DNA of 64,000 bases from Rhodohalobacter halophilus (GTDB lineage Bacteria > Bacteroidota > Rhodothermia > Balneolales > Balneolaceae), in NCBI RefSeq assembly GCF_001715195.1, contig NZ_MDWE01000007.1:62001-126000 (forward strand), read 5' to 3'. Both the position numbers and the translations under genes were made by a program. Under the pieces are notes generated by a model. It saw only the letters and a list, made by a program, of their open reading frames with translations. It did not search any database and was not told the DNA's origin. Positions within the stretch are counted from its first letter, which is position 1. Each line of letters opens with the position of its first letter. This document shows positions 27,519-36,884 of this stretch, in pieces.

Positions 27519-28718
27519 GTGGCAGAGACTCCGACCCCAGCAATTGAAAAAAAACGACTGCAAAAACTATACTCATACGATGTGCTCGATACATCGCCGG
27601 AGAAGGAGTTTGACGATTTAACAAAATTGGCTGCTGAGATCTGTGAGGCACCTATTGCCCGCGTTAATCTTATTGATAAGGATAGGCAGTGGTCGAAATC
27701 GATTTTTGGAATAGACGAAAGCTCCAGGGAAGTTCCAAGGGATATTACGGTGTGCCAATATACTATTCTAAAAGAGCAAACACTTGAAATTCCAAATCTT
27801 GCCAAAGACCCACGGTTTAAAAACTTCGACTATGTTCAGCATGAACCTCACCTGAGATACTATTTAGGGGCTCCGTTACTGAGTCCCGATGGATACGCAG
27901 TGGGAGCACTCTGTGTTCTGGATTACAAAGAGAGAAAAATGTCGGATAAACAGAGAGGTCAGCTTCAGATTTTGGCAAATGAAGTGGTGGCACGCCTTGA
28001 GCTTAGAAAGCAAAATGAGGAGTTAAAAAGGCTCAATGACCATAAACTGAAACTGATGAAGATGCTCAGCCACGATATGCGATCTCCTCTGAACGGGATT
28101 ATTGGCGTTGGAAGTCTTCTCAGCGAAATTATTGAAGGGGATGAAGAACAAGAGATGCTCAGCTTAATGGAGCAAAGTGCCATTCAGCTGAATCAGATGA
28201 TTGATGAGATTTTGAGTTTCTCCCTGATTGAATCGGAAGGATTTACTCTAAACAGGTCAGAAGTTAATCCGGTTCAGATGACCGATTCAATGAAGCGGCT
28301 CTATGTGCCGGTTTCGAGGTCGAAAGGGGTTGATTTGAAGATGGAGGTCGAATCTGATCGGAATGTGTACATCGATAAAGAGAAGTTTGAGCAGGTTTAT
28401 GGCAACCTTCTATCCAACGCCATCAAATTTACAAAACCGGGCGGTGAGGTTAGCAGCAAGATCTCCATCGACGGTAACAGGCTTCTGTTAAGGGTTGAGG
28501 ATAGTGGCGTGGGCATGGATGACGTGACTGTGACTCAGCTCTTTTCGAATGGCGAATCCTCTCATGAAGTAGGAACCTCCGGTGAAAAAAGTACCGGATT
28601 GGGTTTGGCGATCGTTAAATATTTTGTGGATCTTCACAACGGATCGATTGATGTGACCAGCTCCAAAGGAGAGGGTACACGGTTTACAATATCGATCCCA
28701 ATAAATGAAGATGAATAA
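27519..28718 (+). CDS. GAF-domain sensor histidine kinase
   Basis: A soluble 399-residue kinase starting at GTG. A GAF domain occupies about 22-165 and has no membrane helix, so the signal is cytoplasmic. A HisKA domain follows with phospho-acceptor His185 (LSHDMRSPLNG) and a complete HATPase domain: Asn300 (NLLSNAIKF), DSGVG (328-332) and GLGL (360-363). It is the only kinase in the 24.9-28.7 kb cluster with an intact ATP site, so it is the likely phosphate source for the adjacent CheY-like protein. Confidence 0.9.
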   Translation: MAETPTPAIEKKRLQKLYSYDVLDTSPEKEFDDLTKLAAEICEAPIARVNLIDKDRQWSKSIFGIDESSREVPRDITVCQYTILKEQTLEIPNLAKDPRFKNFDYVQHEPHLRYYLGAPLLSPDGYAVGALCVLDYKERKMSDKQRGQLQILANEVVARLELRKQNEELKRLNDHKLKLMKMLSHDMRSPLNGIIGVGSLLSEIIEGDEEQEMLSLMEQSAIQLNQMIDEILSFSLIESEGFTLNRSEVNPVQMTDSMKRLYVPVSRSKGVDLKMEVESDRNVYIDKEKFEQVYGNLLSNAIKFTKPGGEVSSKISIDGNRLLLRVEDSGVGMDDVTVTQLFSNGESSHEVGTSGEKSTGLGLAIVKYFVDLHNGSIDVTSSKGEGTRFTISIPINEDE

Positions 28719-28729
28719 AAATTGGTGCA

Positions 28730-29242
28730 TTGAGTAACTCAGACAATTCCATCAACAAAAAGAGTGTTTTCTCCAAAGCCAAGGCGCTGCTTGACAAGCA
28801 GAACCTGATCATCACCGATTCCGATCGCGAGCGTCCCTGGGGCGGTTTCTATGTTATTCATGAAGATCAGGCTGAAGCGTTTATAGAGGAGTTTTTCCCG
28901 GGGCTGAATCTGAAAGATTTTGCTCAGTTTGATAAGCTGAGTCCGAAATTGCTGATGGTTGCACCTCAAAAGAGACTGAGCTGGCAGTATCACCATCGCC
29001 GTTCTGAAATTTGGCGTGTAATTGACGGTGAGGCAGGCGTTGTTGTCAGCGAAACAGACGAGCAAACACCAATGCGGATTCTCAAAACCGGTGATACAAT
29101 TCGCTTAAAGCAGGGTGAGCGTCACCGACTGGTTGGGTTAGATGACTGGGCAATCATTGCTGAAATCTGGCAGCACACGGATGCTGATAATCCATCCGAT
29201 GAACAGGATATTGTACGCCTGGAAGACGATTTCGGCAGATAA
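28730..29242 (+). CDS. Cupin, type II phosphomannose-isomerase-like
   Basis: A 170-residue cupin resembling the C-terminal isomerase half of ManC-type proteins. RPWGGFYVI (35-43) is the family entry motif, and HHRRSEIW (about 90-97) plus ERHRL provide the metal-binding His/Glu set. A TTG start is used because the frame before it is closed; no ATG fits the conserved N-terminus. It starts 11 bases after the GAF kinase and may be co-transcribed. It could isomerise mannose-6-phosphate, but small cupins of this kind are often non-catalytic sugar binders. Confidence 0.75.
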   Translation: MSNSDNSINKKSVFSKAKALLDKQNLIITDSDRERPWGGFYVIHEDQAEAFIEEFFPGLNLKDFAQFDKLSPKLLMVAPQKRLSWQYHHRRSEIWRVIDGEAGVVVSETDEQTPMRILKTGDTIRLKQGERHRLVGLDDWAIIAEIWQHTDADNPSDEQDIVRLEDDFGR

Positions 29243-29345
29243 GCGCTACTTTAGCTAATCGATACATCGTTTAAAGATGATTGTTTAGAGAGTCCATTTT
29301 CCTTTCCTTACAAAGAGATTACTCCCTTTTTACAGACGATTTATT

Positions 29346-29924
29346 ATGAGGATTCCTGCAATAATACTTTACACGGCTCTTTTGTTGCTGTTTATGAGCT
29401 TCTCTTCTCCGGATGATGGCTATGCTCAGGTTGGGATTGGCGGTGGATTGGATATTCGAAGTGAAGAGCTAACAAACGGGTATGGAGTTCGGCTTGAGTA
29501 CACATTTTTTAAACTGCCGCCGATTGCAGATTTTCGGTTTCGACTTCACGGAAGTTACTTCTATGAAGAGAGTGCAATTCAATCCGAAGTAAACGGCCTC
29601 AGGTCAACCGTCACGCAAAGCAGTTCAGCCTTTGATGTAGGGGTGGCAGTGTTGGCGGGTGTCAATATAGGGATGATAGGCCCATACGCCGGAGTAGGGT
29701 TGGGCGTAGATAGCTCCGAAATAAATCCAAGGCAGGGAATTACGCAATACAGCCGTATCAAAGAAGAAAATATCTTCTGGAACGTTCTCTTTGGAGCGGA
29801 GCTGGAGATGATTCCCTATGTAAAACCCTTCTTTGAATATCGCTTTATGCACCTGTTTCAAACCGGAAACATTGACTTTAAAGAGAGTGAGAGGCTGTCT
29901 TTGGGAGTTGTTTTTCGCTTTTGA
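29346..29924 (+). CDS. Outer-membrane beta-barrel-like protein
   Basis: A 192-residue exported protein with a signal peptide of about 27 residues ending in DGYA. The mature part has alternating hydrophobic/aromatic strands, a GVGLGVDSSEI turn, and a C-terminal strand ending in phenylalanine (LSLGVVFRF), the usual barrel-sorting end. The size suits a small eight-strand barrel of the OmpW/OprF-N type. I cannot assign a specific family or substrate. It lies alone between the signalling cluster and relA. Confidence 0.72.
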   Translation: MRIPAIILYTALLLLFMSFSSPDDGYAQVGIGGGLDIRSEELTNGYGVRLEYTFFKLPPIADFRFRLHGSYFYEESAIQSEVNGLRSTVTQSSSAFDVGVAVLAGVNIGMIGPYAGVGLGVDSSEINPRQGITQYSRIKEENIFWNVLFGAELEMIPYVKPFFEYRFMHLFQTGNIDFKESERLSLGVVFRF

Positions 29925-30036
29925 CGTGATTGTAAAACGAAATAATCTGTTTTAATAATTTGTGTATTTTGAATGATGAACTGTTTTATAATCTCCAATG
30001 TTTATCGTTAACATAACTGAAGTAGTGTAACCGTTT

Positions 30037-32277
30037 ATGGCAAAAGTGGATACAGATATCCGCGAGCAGATTGATATGTTCGAACTTGAGAAGCAGCAGC
30101 AAGCTGTGCTGACTGAGCTGCTTGAGCTGTGCCGTGCCTCACTGGATGAGGTGGATGAAGATCATATCACAAAAGCGTTTAAGCTCTGTTGTCTTTCACA
30201 TGAGGGTGTGCAGCGGGCATCCGGTGAGCCCTACTATCTCCATCCGGTTGAGGTTGCCAAAATTATGGCCGGAGATTTTAACATTGATGATGAATCAGTG
30301 ATTGCCGCTCTTTTGCACGATACGGTTGAAGATACCTCCGTAACACTCGATCAGGCTGAAGAAGTTTTTGGCCCGGTGGTTCGGCATTTAATTGACGGTG
30401 TGACCAAAATATCCGGTGTGTTTGAAAGCCGGGATACGAAACAGGCCGAGACTTTTATGAAGCTGATCCTCTCAATGGCGGAGGATATTCGTGTGGTGCT
30501 GATTAAATTTGCAGACCGGCTGCACAATATGCGAACGATATCGGCCCTTCCCCGGCAGAAACAGCTAAAAAAAGCCACAGAAACGATGGAGCTCTACGCT
30601 CCCCTGGCTCACCGGTTTGGACTGTTCAAGATCAAGAATGAGTTTGAAGACCTTTGCTTTAAAGTAATCGACCCGAACTCCTATAAGTTTATTGTTCGGA
30701 AGCTTCGCGAGAAGAAGAAGGCGAGGGAGGAATTTATTAATCAGTTTATGCAGCCAATCCAAGAGGAGCTGAAGGAACTGAGTTTTAAGTTTGAGATTAA
30801 AGGGCGGCCTAAACATATCTACTCCATTTACAGAAAAATGCAGCGTCAACAGAAGCCGTTTGAGGAGATTTATGACCTTTTTGCCATTCGAATTATTCTG
30901 GAAGACCCTCACAAAAAAGAGGATTGCTGGAGGGTCTACTCGATTATTACCGACAAATACACGCCTATTCCGAAACGGTTTCGCGATTTTATCTCCGTAC
31001 CTAAAGCAAACGGATATCAATCACTCCATACAACGGTAATTACCAAACAGGGCCGGAAAGTTGAGGTTCAGATCCGTACCCGAAAAATGGATGATATAGC
31101 AGAGCACGGTGTGGCAGCACACTGGAAATATAAAGAGGGGAAAAGTGGGGGCAGCGATACGCTGGATAAATTTGTTCACTGGGTGCGAGATGTACTCGAC
31201 AGCCCGCGCCCGGATGCAGCAACGGAGTTTGTGAAAGATTTTCAATTGAACCTCTACCAGGATGAGATTTATGTATTTACCCCTCAGGGCGAGCTGAAAA
31301 CATTGCCGAAGGGTGCTTCCTGTATCGACTTTGCGTTTGAAATTCATAGTGAGATCGGCGAGCGTGCTGTGGCGGCTAAAGTAAATGGGAAGATGGTTCC
31401 GCTCCGGCAAAAACTGCACAGCGGTGACCAGGTTGAAATTATCACCGGTAATAAAATAAATCTCAATGCAGACTGGATAGAGGATGTTGTAACACACAAG
31501 GCAAAAGCCCGTCTGCGGCAGTTTATCAAGCAGAAAGAGCTGAAAGTTGCCGATGAGGGTCGGGAGCTTTGGGAGAAAAAATCTTCGAAAGGAAAGTTTG
31601 AGGTCTCCGATCAGGAGCTGATGAAGGTTGCGCACCGGTTTAAGTTTGAGAACACCCAGGAGATGTTTTATGAGATTGGGGCCGGCGCTTTCGATGTCAA
31701 CAAACTTTACAAGGTAGTTAAAGAGCTGAAGAGCAAAGGCCGGTTTGACACTGAGGAGCAGGACGATAAAGTCTCCGGTGATGATATTCAGGAAAAATAT
31801 ATTTCTACGGCCAGGGCTGTCGGAGACACGAAAGCACTGCTTGTTGAGGGCGAGTTGAGTGGGGTTAAATACTCCTACGCCAACTGCTGTAACCCGATTC
31901 CGGGTGATGAAGTCATCGGTTTTATAAGCAGGGATGGGGATGTGAAGGTGCACCGGTCGAACTGTAAAAATGCCCACCATCTGATCCGTACCGACGGCGA
32001 GCGTATTATTGATGTGAGCTGGGCGAAAAACATCGAGTCTCAATTCCTGGGTGCTGTGAAAGTGATTGGAGAAGATCGTGTGGGTCTGGTAAATGATATT
32101 ACGGAGGTTCTTTCCAAGTCGCTGAAGACAAATATGAAGAGTATAAATGTAAGCAGCGAGGGTGGAATGTTTGAGGGAATTCTCACGCTCTATATAAGCG
32201 ACCTGAAACACCTTGAAGAGATTATCAACCGGCTGGAGCGTATAGAGGGTGTTAAAAACGTATTGCGTTACGAGTAA
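30037..32277 (+). CDS. relA/spoT: Bifunctional (p)ppGpp synthetase/hydrolase
   Basis: This enzyme makes and degrades the stringent-response alarmone. The 746 residues contain an HD hydrolase domain with His69, His94, Asp95 and Asp160 intact, a synthetase domain with GRPKHIYSIYRKM (256-268) and VEVQIRT (342-348), a TGS domain (about 408-470), a Cys-Cys helical/zinc-finger region near 617 and an ACT domain (about 670-745). With both active sites intact it is probably the bifunctional Rel/SpoT. It appears monocistronic, with an HU-like gene 158 bp downstream. Confidence 0.94.
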   Translation: MAKVDTDIREQIDMFELEKQQQAVLTELLELCRASLDEVDEDHITKAFKLCCLSHEGVQRASGEPYYLHPVEVAKIMAGDFNIDDESVIAALLHDTVEDTSVTLDQAEEVFGPVVRHLIDGVTKISGVFESRDTKQAETFMKLILSMAEDIRVVLIKFADRLHNMRTISALPRQKQLKKATETMELYAPLAHRFGLFKIKNEFEDLCFKVIDPNSYKFIVRKLREKKKAREEFINQFMQPIQEELKELSFKFEIKGRPKHIYSIYRKMQRQQKPFEEIYDLFAIRIILEDPHKKEDCWRVYSIITDKYTPIPKRFRDFISVPKANGYQSLHTTVITKQGRKVEVQIRTRKMDDIAEHGVAAHWKYKEGKSGGSDTLDKFVHWVRDVLDSPRPDAATEFVKDFQLNLYQDEIYVFTPQGELKTLPKGASCIDFAFEIHSEIGERAVAAKVNGKMVPLRQKLHSGDQVEIITGNKINLNADWIEDVVTHKAKARLRQFIKQKELKVADEGRELWEKKSSKGKFEVSDQELMKVAHRFKFENTQEMFYEIGAGAFDVNKLYKVVKELKSKGRFDTEEQDDKVSGDDIQEKYISTARAVGDTKALLVEGELSGVKYSYANCCNPIPGDEVIGFISRDGDVKVHRSNCKNAHHLIRTDGERIIDVSWAKNIESQFLGAVKVIGEDRVGLVNDITEVLSKSLKTNMKSINVSSEGGMFEGILTLYISDLKHLEEIINRLERIEGVKNVLRYE

Positions 32278-32366
32278 AGTGCTTAGCCGGGCTGCCGTAT
32301 AGGCGTTTTTACTTATATAAATTTGTTTGATTCACCTATTTTTATTTTCAAATCTTTTATTAATAA

Positions 32367-32395
32367 TTGCTTGTAGATAGAATGCATTAATTTAG
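32367..32395 (+). promoter_or_regulatory. Candidate promoter of the HU-ruvX-def-fmt unit
   Basis: TTG, 18 bases, then TAATTTAG, one mismatch from the Bacteroidota -7 consensus TAnnTTTG. It lies about 40 bases before the HU-like gene. Confidence 0.4.
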
Positions 32396-32435
32396 ATGTG
32401 TTTGGAGTGAAAACCATAAAATCAAAAACAAGAAG

Positions 32436-32768
32436 ATGGTGACTTATACAAAACGTGATATCGTGCGAACAGTAGCAGACCAAATGGACGTACCGCTCAA
32501 TCAGTCCGAGCCATGGGTAGATGCTGTTATTGATGCTCTTCGAAGTAAAATGCTTGCTGCAGACCCAACTTGCAGAATTGAACTGCGGGATTTTGGTGTA
32601 TTCGAAGTGAAAGAGACAAAAGCCAAACCAAAGGCTCGTAATCCCAAGACCAATGAAGTTATCTATGTGCCTGCTCACCGAAAAACTCATTTCAAACCAA
32701 GTAAACGTTTGAAGAAGTTTTTGAAGCAGCCGCTTGAGGAAGTGAAGAAGAAAAGCAACAAAAAGTAA
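32436..32768 (+). CDS. HU/IHF-family DNA-binding protein
   Basis: A 110-residue nucleoid protein of the HU/IHF fold. An N-terminal helical dimerisation part (1-45) precedes the beta-arm region with GVFEVKETKAKPKARNPKTN, where the arm-tip RNP(K) motif is intact. It is about 20 residues longer than HU because of a basic C-terminal extension (LKQPLEEVKKKSNKK). It starts a tight run with ruvX (3-base gap), def and fmt. The extension may add nonspecific DNA affinity. Confidence 0.88.
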   Translation: MVTYTKRDIVRTVADQMDVPLNQSEPWVDAVIDALRSKMLAADPTCRIELRDFGVFEVKETKAKPKARNPKTNEVIYVPAHRKTHFKPSKRLKKFLKQPLEEVKKKSNKK

Positions 32769-32771
32769 CTT

Positions 32772-33203
32772 TTGGCTGAATTTGGCAGAATCCTCGGGGT
32801 TGACGTTGGCGGGAAGCGAGTTGGCCTTGCGCGAACCGATCTTTTAAGAACGGCCGCAAACCCTGTTGGTACGTTTTCGCCCGAGGAATCTTTTATCGAA
32901 GTTGAACGACAAATCAGAGAGGAAGGCCCCTACAAGGCAATTGTTGTTGGCTGGCCGCTCACCCCGGACGGGGACCCCACCAATGCTACCCCGCTTGCCG
33001 AGGATTATTTTCGGCACCTTCAAAAGAAATATAAACAGCTCTCCGTTCATAAAATGGACGAGCGCTTTTCATCAAAGCGGGCAATGGAAGCGATGCGCAA
33101 CTCCGGAGTATCCAAAAAACGAAGAGAGGAGAAAGGCAGGTTGGATCAGGCTGCGGCAGCCCTTATTTTACAACAGTTTTTAGAAGCGCACCCAGAAATT
33201 TAG
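32772..33203 (+). CDS. ruvX: Holliday junction resolvase-like RuvX (YqgF)
   Basis: A 143-residue RNase H-like nuclease family protein implicated in pre-16S rRNA 5' end processing and proposed as a junction resolvase. The first strand has the catalytic Asp in GVDVGGKRVG (9-18), and the conserved GWPL (about 57-60) and DERFSSKRA (about 97-105) motifs follow, with the later acidic cluster near 118-122. The TTG start, three bases after the HU-like stop, is required by the conserved N-terminus. It is co-transcribed with def and fmt. Confidence 0.9.
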   Translation: MAEFGRILGVDVGGKRVGLARTDLLRTAANPVGTFSPEESFIEVERQIREEGPYKAIVVGWPLTPDGDPTNATPLAEDYFRHLQKKYKQLSVHKMDERFSSKRAMEAMRNSGVSKKRREEKGRLDQAAAALILQQFLEAHPEI

Positions 33204-33207
33204 ATAT

Positions 33208-33768
33208 ATGTCCGTACTACCTATTGTAACCTATAACGACCCGGTTTTAAAACAGAAAACCCAACCCATTGATGAGAATTCCCCAGAGTTGCAGAAGCTG
33301 ATCGATGATATGTTCGATACGATGTACAACTCGAGCGGGGTGGGACTTGCTGCTCCACAAATCGGTAAGCTGATTCAGCTTTTTGTGATGGATGCCGATG
33401 CGGTCACAGAAGAAATGGAAGGTGAAAAAAGTTTAGGTCCGCTGGTTCTGATCAATCCCGAAATTGTAGAAACAGCCGGTGACAAAGTGAAAATGGAGGA
33501 GGGGTGCTTGAGTATACCGGATGTTCGGGATGATGTGGTACGCCCTGAAAAAGTGAAGATCGACTATCTGGATCGGAATTTTGAGAAGAAAACGCTGGAA
33601 GCGGATGGCTGGGTTTCGAGAGTAATTCAGCACGAGTATGACCACCTTCAGGGAGTTCTGTTTCTGGACTACCTTAGTGCGTTCAGGAGACGGCTCCATA
33701 AATCTTTACTGAAAAAGATTGACAAAGGAACGCTGAAAGTTGAATATCCCGTGGTTCCAAAAGGTTGA
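33208..33768 (+). CDS. def: Peptide deformylase
   Basis: Removes the formyl group from nascent N-terminal formyl-methionine. The three family motifs are complete: GVGLAAPQ (44-51), EGCLSIP (98-104) with metal ligand Cys100, and QHEYDH (141-146) with His142, catalytic Glu143 and His146. At 186 residues it is standard length with a short basic tail. It lies between ruvX (4-base gap) and fmt (11-base gap), the usual pairing of deformylase with the formyltransferase. Confidence 0.96.
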   Translation: MSVLPIVTYNDPVLKQKTQPIDENSPELQKLIDDMFDTMYNSSGVGLAAPQIGKLIQLFVMDADAVTEEMEGEKSLGPLVLINPEIVETAGDKVKMEEGCLSIPDVRDDVVRPEKVKIDYLDRNFEKKTLEADGWVSRVIQHEYDHLQGVLFLDYLSAFRRRLHKSLLKKIDKGTLKVEYPVVPKG

Positions 33769-33779
33769 GTTGATTCGTT

Positions 33780-34706
33780 ATGAAAACGTTGAGGATTGTT
33801 TTTATGGGCTCGCCGGATTTTGCGATCCCATCTCTTGAGGCGATTCACCAATCCGGTCATGAAATTGTGGCGGTTGCCAGCAACCCCGATAAGCGCAGGG
33901 GGCGTGGCGGCAAGCCTCGTCCAACGGTGGTTAAAAAACGGGCCATGGAGCTGGGTTATCCAACGATTGATGTGGAAACCCCCAAAAGCCCGGAGTTTTC
34001 TGCACAGCTTAAAGAGCTCAAGCCGGACCTTCTTGTGGTAGTTGCTTTCAGGATTCTCCCGCCGGAGGTACTCGAGATACCGGCCATCGGTTCAATTAAC
34101 CTGCACGCTTCACTTCTTCCCAAATATCGCGGAGCTGCACCGATACACTGGGCGATTATCAACGGAGAGAAGGAGACCGGATGCACGGTATTTTTCCTGA
34201 ATGAAAAGGTAGATACGGGTAAGATCATCAAACAGGCAAAAACGGATATTGGGCCGATGGAGACTACAGGTGATCTGTATGAAAGGTTGAAAACAGAGGG
34301 AGCAACACTTCTGACTGAATCCATTGATGAGATTGCCGCCGGTGAACTTGAGCTTCAGGAGCAGAACGACTCCGAAGCAACTCCGGCACCCAAACTTTAT
34401 AATGAGAATACAAAAGTAGACTTCAATCAGCCGGTTCAAAAAGTACACAATTTGATCAGGGGGCTGAATCCTTTTCCGGTTGCATGGTGCGAATACGGGG
34501 ATAAAAAGTTAAACCTCTATCGATCCAAGCCCGGCGCCGAGACATTAAACGCCAATCCGGGCCAATTTGTTGAGGAGGATGACAAACTGTTTGTTCAGTG
34601 CAGCGACGGATTGCTGGAACTCACGGAACTTCAACTGCCGGGTACGAAACGACTGAGCGGGATTGAGTTTAAAAACGGTTACGATACCACGGTAGTTTTA
34701 ACCTGA
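33780..34706 (+). CDS. fmt: Methionyl-tRNA formyltransferase
   Basis: Formylates initiator Met-tRNA using 10-formyl-tetrahydrofolate. The 308-residue protein has the N-terminal transferase domain with catalytic Asn107, His109 (INLHASLLPKYRGAAP) and Asp145 (VDTGKI), and a C-terminal tRNA-binding beta-barrel (about 205-300). The enlarged basic loop near 38-48 (KRRGRGGKPR) matches the tRNA-acceptor-stem loop of the family. It closes the HU-ruvX-def-fmt run. Confidence 0.96.
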   Translation: MKTLRIVFMGSPDFAIPSLEAIHQSGHEIVAVASNPDKRRGRGGKPRPTVVKKRAMELGYPTIDVETPKSPEFSAQLKELKPDLLVVVAFRILPPEVLEIPAIGSINLHASLLPKYRGAAPIHWAIINGEKETGCTVFFLNEKVDTGKIIKQAKTDIGPMETTGDLYERLKTEGATLLTESIDEIAAGELELQEQNDSEATPAPKLYNENTKVDFNQPVQKVHNLIRGLNPFPVAWCEYGDKKLNLYRSKPGAETLNANPGQFVEEDDKLFVQCSDGLLELTELQLPGTKRLSGIEFKNGYDTTVVLT

Positions 34707-34846
34707 ACGTTGAGGTGGGAATAAAATCTGGCCGGAACAGTAAAAACTGTTGCTTTAATTCGATTAATTTGAGATATACCCTTCAGAAATTATCGGGACA
34801 TAATATTTTCAGAAAATCACATTTTTAATTCAATCTATACGTCATT

Positions 34847-35533
34847 ATGGAGCTTTCGCCACTTTTAGAAGCCGCAAAAAATGGAAAATTGGAACAGGTG
34901 CAGTCCCTTCACGAAAAAGGAGCTGATCTTAATGAAACCCATAAAAATGGGAGTACGGCTTTGATCTATGCAGCCGAAGGTGGCCACATGGATGTTGTTA
35001 AATATCTGATAGAGAATGGTGCGGACCCGGCTGTTCAGACCAAAATGGGAGGAACGGCACTGAACCGGGCGGCAGAAAACGGCCGCATCGACATGATGAA
35101 ATACCTGCTTGAAAACGGAACTCCGATTGGAGATCTGGCACTGATTGTTGCATCACGTGAAGGGAACCTGAAGGCGGTGAAACTGCTGATTGAGAAGGGA
35201 GCGAATGTAAATGCTCAGCAACGATGGGGGCAAACCGCACTGATGCTCGCTGCGAGAGAAGGGAATGCGGACGTGGTAAAACTTCTGATAGACAGCGGTG
35301 CAAATGTTCGATTGAAAGACAAAAATGGGGATACAGCTCTCAACATAGCTTTGGATAATGACAACGCGGATATTGCCATGCAGCTTCGGCGCGCAGGTGC
35401 AAAAGCTCATGTTAAGAAAGTTGCCCCGGCGATTGAGGAGGACGAGGATGACGATACAGATGTTGAGGATGTGGACGATCTGATCTCCGGCGACGATGAG
35501 GACATCCCGGATGACGTTGACCTGGATGAGTAA
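34847..35533 (+). CDS. Ankyrin-repeat protein
   Basis: A 228-residue protein of about five to six ankyrin repeats (residues 4-190). Each follows the G-x-T-x-L-x-x-A-A-x-x-G-H pattern, for example GSTALIYAAEGGHMDVVKYL (33-52). A very acidic Asp/Glu-rich tail (about 200-228) ends the protein. There is no signal peptide, so it should be a cytoplasmic protein-binding scaffold. Partners are unknown. It has its own terminator and stands apart from fmt (140-bp gap). Confidence 0.88.
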   Translation: MELSPLLEAAKNGKLEQVQSLHEKGADLNETHKNGSTALIYAAEGGHMDVVKYLIENGADPAVQTKMGGTALNRAAENGRIDMMKYLLENGTPIGDLALIVASREGNLKAVKLLIEKGANVNAQQRWGQTALMLAAREGNADVVKLLIDSGANVRLKDKNGDTALNIALDNDNADIAMQLRRAGAKAHVKKVAPAIEEDEDDDTDVEDVDDLISGDDEDIPDDVDLDE

Positions 35534-35567
35534 GTCAATGGTATCAACTTAAGGGTATTTAACCATT

Positions 35568-35596
35568 AGCTCCGGCCATAAACCGGAGCTTTTTTT
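35568..35596 (+). terminator. Terminator of the ankyrin gene
   Basis: AGCTCCGG and CCGGAGCT form a perfect 8-bp stem with a 7-base loop, followed by a run of T. It is a textbook intrinsic terminator. Confidence 0.88.
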
Positions 35597-35663
35597 ATGC
35601 GGCCACTGAACCATATAAAATGGAAAAAGCGCTACCACTCCAAATGATTGGAATTTAAGTGTG

Positions 35664-35671
35664 TAACTTTG
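35664..35671 (+). promoter_or_regulatory. Candidate gapA promoter -7 element
   Basis: TAACTTTG matches the Bacteroidota -7 consensus TAnnTTTG exactly, about 100 bases before the gapA start. A TTG is present 13 bases upstream, shorter than the usual spacing, so the upstream element is uncertain. Confidence 0.35.
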
Positions 35672-35767
35672 ATGAATTAATGGATTGAGTGAATCCAAAC
35701 CGTTATTTTATTGTTAGAAACAGTGAAAACTGCGCATTTAATTAAAATTGAAAAGGAGCAAATTTTT

Positions 35768-36766
35768 ATGGCTAAAGTAAAAGTTGGAATTAACGGATTT
35801 GGACGCATTGGCCGGCTTGTAATGCGATCTATCCTGAAGTATCAGAGTGACGATGTTGAAGTAGTTGGTATTAACGATTTGACCGATACCAAAACTCTTG
35901 CACATCTGTTTAAGTATGATTCAGTGCACGGGAAATTTGACGGCGATGTACATGCAGATGGCAATAACCTGGTGATTAATGGAAGTAAAATTGGTGTAAC
36001 GGCCGAACGCGACCCTGCGAATCTGAAATGGGGAGAAAGAGGCGCTGAAGTAATTGTTGAGTCAACAGGTATTTTCCGCGATGATAAAGGAGCTTCCAAA
36101 CATATTGAAGCGGGTGCTAAAAAAGTGATTATTTCTGCACCGGGTAAAGGAGATTTACAGACTATCGTTATTGGTGTGAATGACAATGAACTGGATAAGA
36201 GCCGAACGGTATACTCCAACGCGAGCTGTACCACAAACTGCCTTGCACCAATGGTAAAAGTTCTTGACGAAGCATTTGGTGTTGAGAAGGGATTTATGAC
36301 AACCATTCACGCATACACAGGCGATCAGCAAATTGTTGACGGCCCGCACAAAGATCTTCGCAGAGCACGTGCTGCCGCTGCCAACATTGTACCGACTACA
36401 ACCGGAGCTGCTGCAGCTGTTGGGCTTGTTCTGCCACACCTAGACGGTAAACTGGACGGAATGGCTGTTCGGGTTCCGGTGCCAGACGGATCACTGACCG
36501 ACTTTACCGCGGTTGTGAGTAAAGATGTTACCGAAGAGCAGGTGCAGGAAGCGTTTAAGAAAGCTGCCGAAGGCGAATTGAACGGAGTACTTGAATTTAG
36601 TGATGAACCTCTGGTATCTACCGATATTATTGGGAATCCACACTCCTGCATTTACGACAGCTTGTCTACGAAAGTAGACGGCAAGCTGGTGAAAATCGTT
36701 GGCTGGTACGATAACGAGGCCGGATATTCCGCAAGAACTGCTGAGCTGATTACAAAAATTGTATAA
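35768..36766 (+). CDS. gapA: Glyceraldehyde-3-phosphate dehydrogenase, type I
   Basis: Oxidises glyceraldehyde-3-phosphate with NAD to 1,3-bisphosphoglycerate in glycolysis. The ATG at 35768 is chosen because AAAAGGAGC lies at Shine-Dalgarno distance and the protein then begins KVKVGINGFGRIGR as usual; an upstream in-frame start at 35711 would add 19 unrelated residues. The 332-residue enzyme has nucleophile Cys154 (NASCTTNCLAP) and His181. NDLTD at 36-40 favours NAD. It is monocistronic, with a strong terminator. Confidence 0.96.
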   Translation: MAKVKVGINGFGRIGRLVMRSILKYQSDDVEVVGINDLTDTKTLAHLFKYDSVHGKFDGDVHADGNNLVINGSKIGVTAERDPANLKWGERGAEVIVESTGIFRDDKGASKHIEAGAKKVIISAPGKGDLQTIVIGVNDNELDKSRTVYSNASCTTNCLAPMVKVLDEAFGVEKGFMTTIHAYTGDQQIVDGPHKDLRRARAAAANIVPTTTGAAAAVGLVLPHLDGKLDGMAVRVPVPDGSLTDFTAVVSKDVTEEQVQEAFKKAAEGELNGVLEFSDEPLVSTDIIGNPHSCIYDSLSTKVDGKLVKIVGWYDNEAGYSARTAELITKIV

Positions 36767-36799
36767 GCTGAAGCAGCCTGACAGGCAATGAAACAGATG

Positions 36800-36833
36800 A
36801 AAGCCCGTATGTAAAAAGTGCGGGCTTTTTTTT
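36800..36833 (+). terminator. Terminator of gapA
   Basis: AAGCCCG and CGGGCTT form a 7-bp stem around a 13-base loop, followed by eight T. Confidence 0.9.
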
Positions 36834-36884
36834 AAATCTCCGACGGGAGGATATTTTTAAAAATTTTATTTAAACCATTTAGCT

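Noticed and set aside
31021-32211. A 396-codon open frame on the minus strand opposite relA/spoT
   Set aside because: The plus strand encodes an intact conserved enzyme throughout. The antisense frame has no recognisable domain and follows from codon bias.
24304-32310. Direct repeat TAGGCGTTTTTAC at about 24304 and 32301
   Set aside because: Only 13 bases match, with different flanks and contexts. Probably chance.
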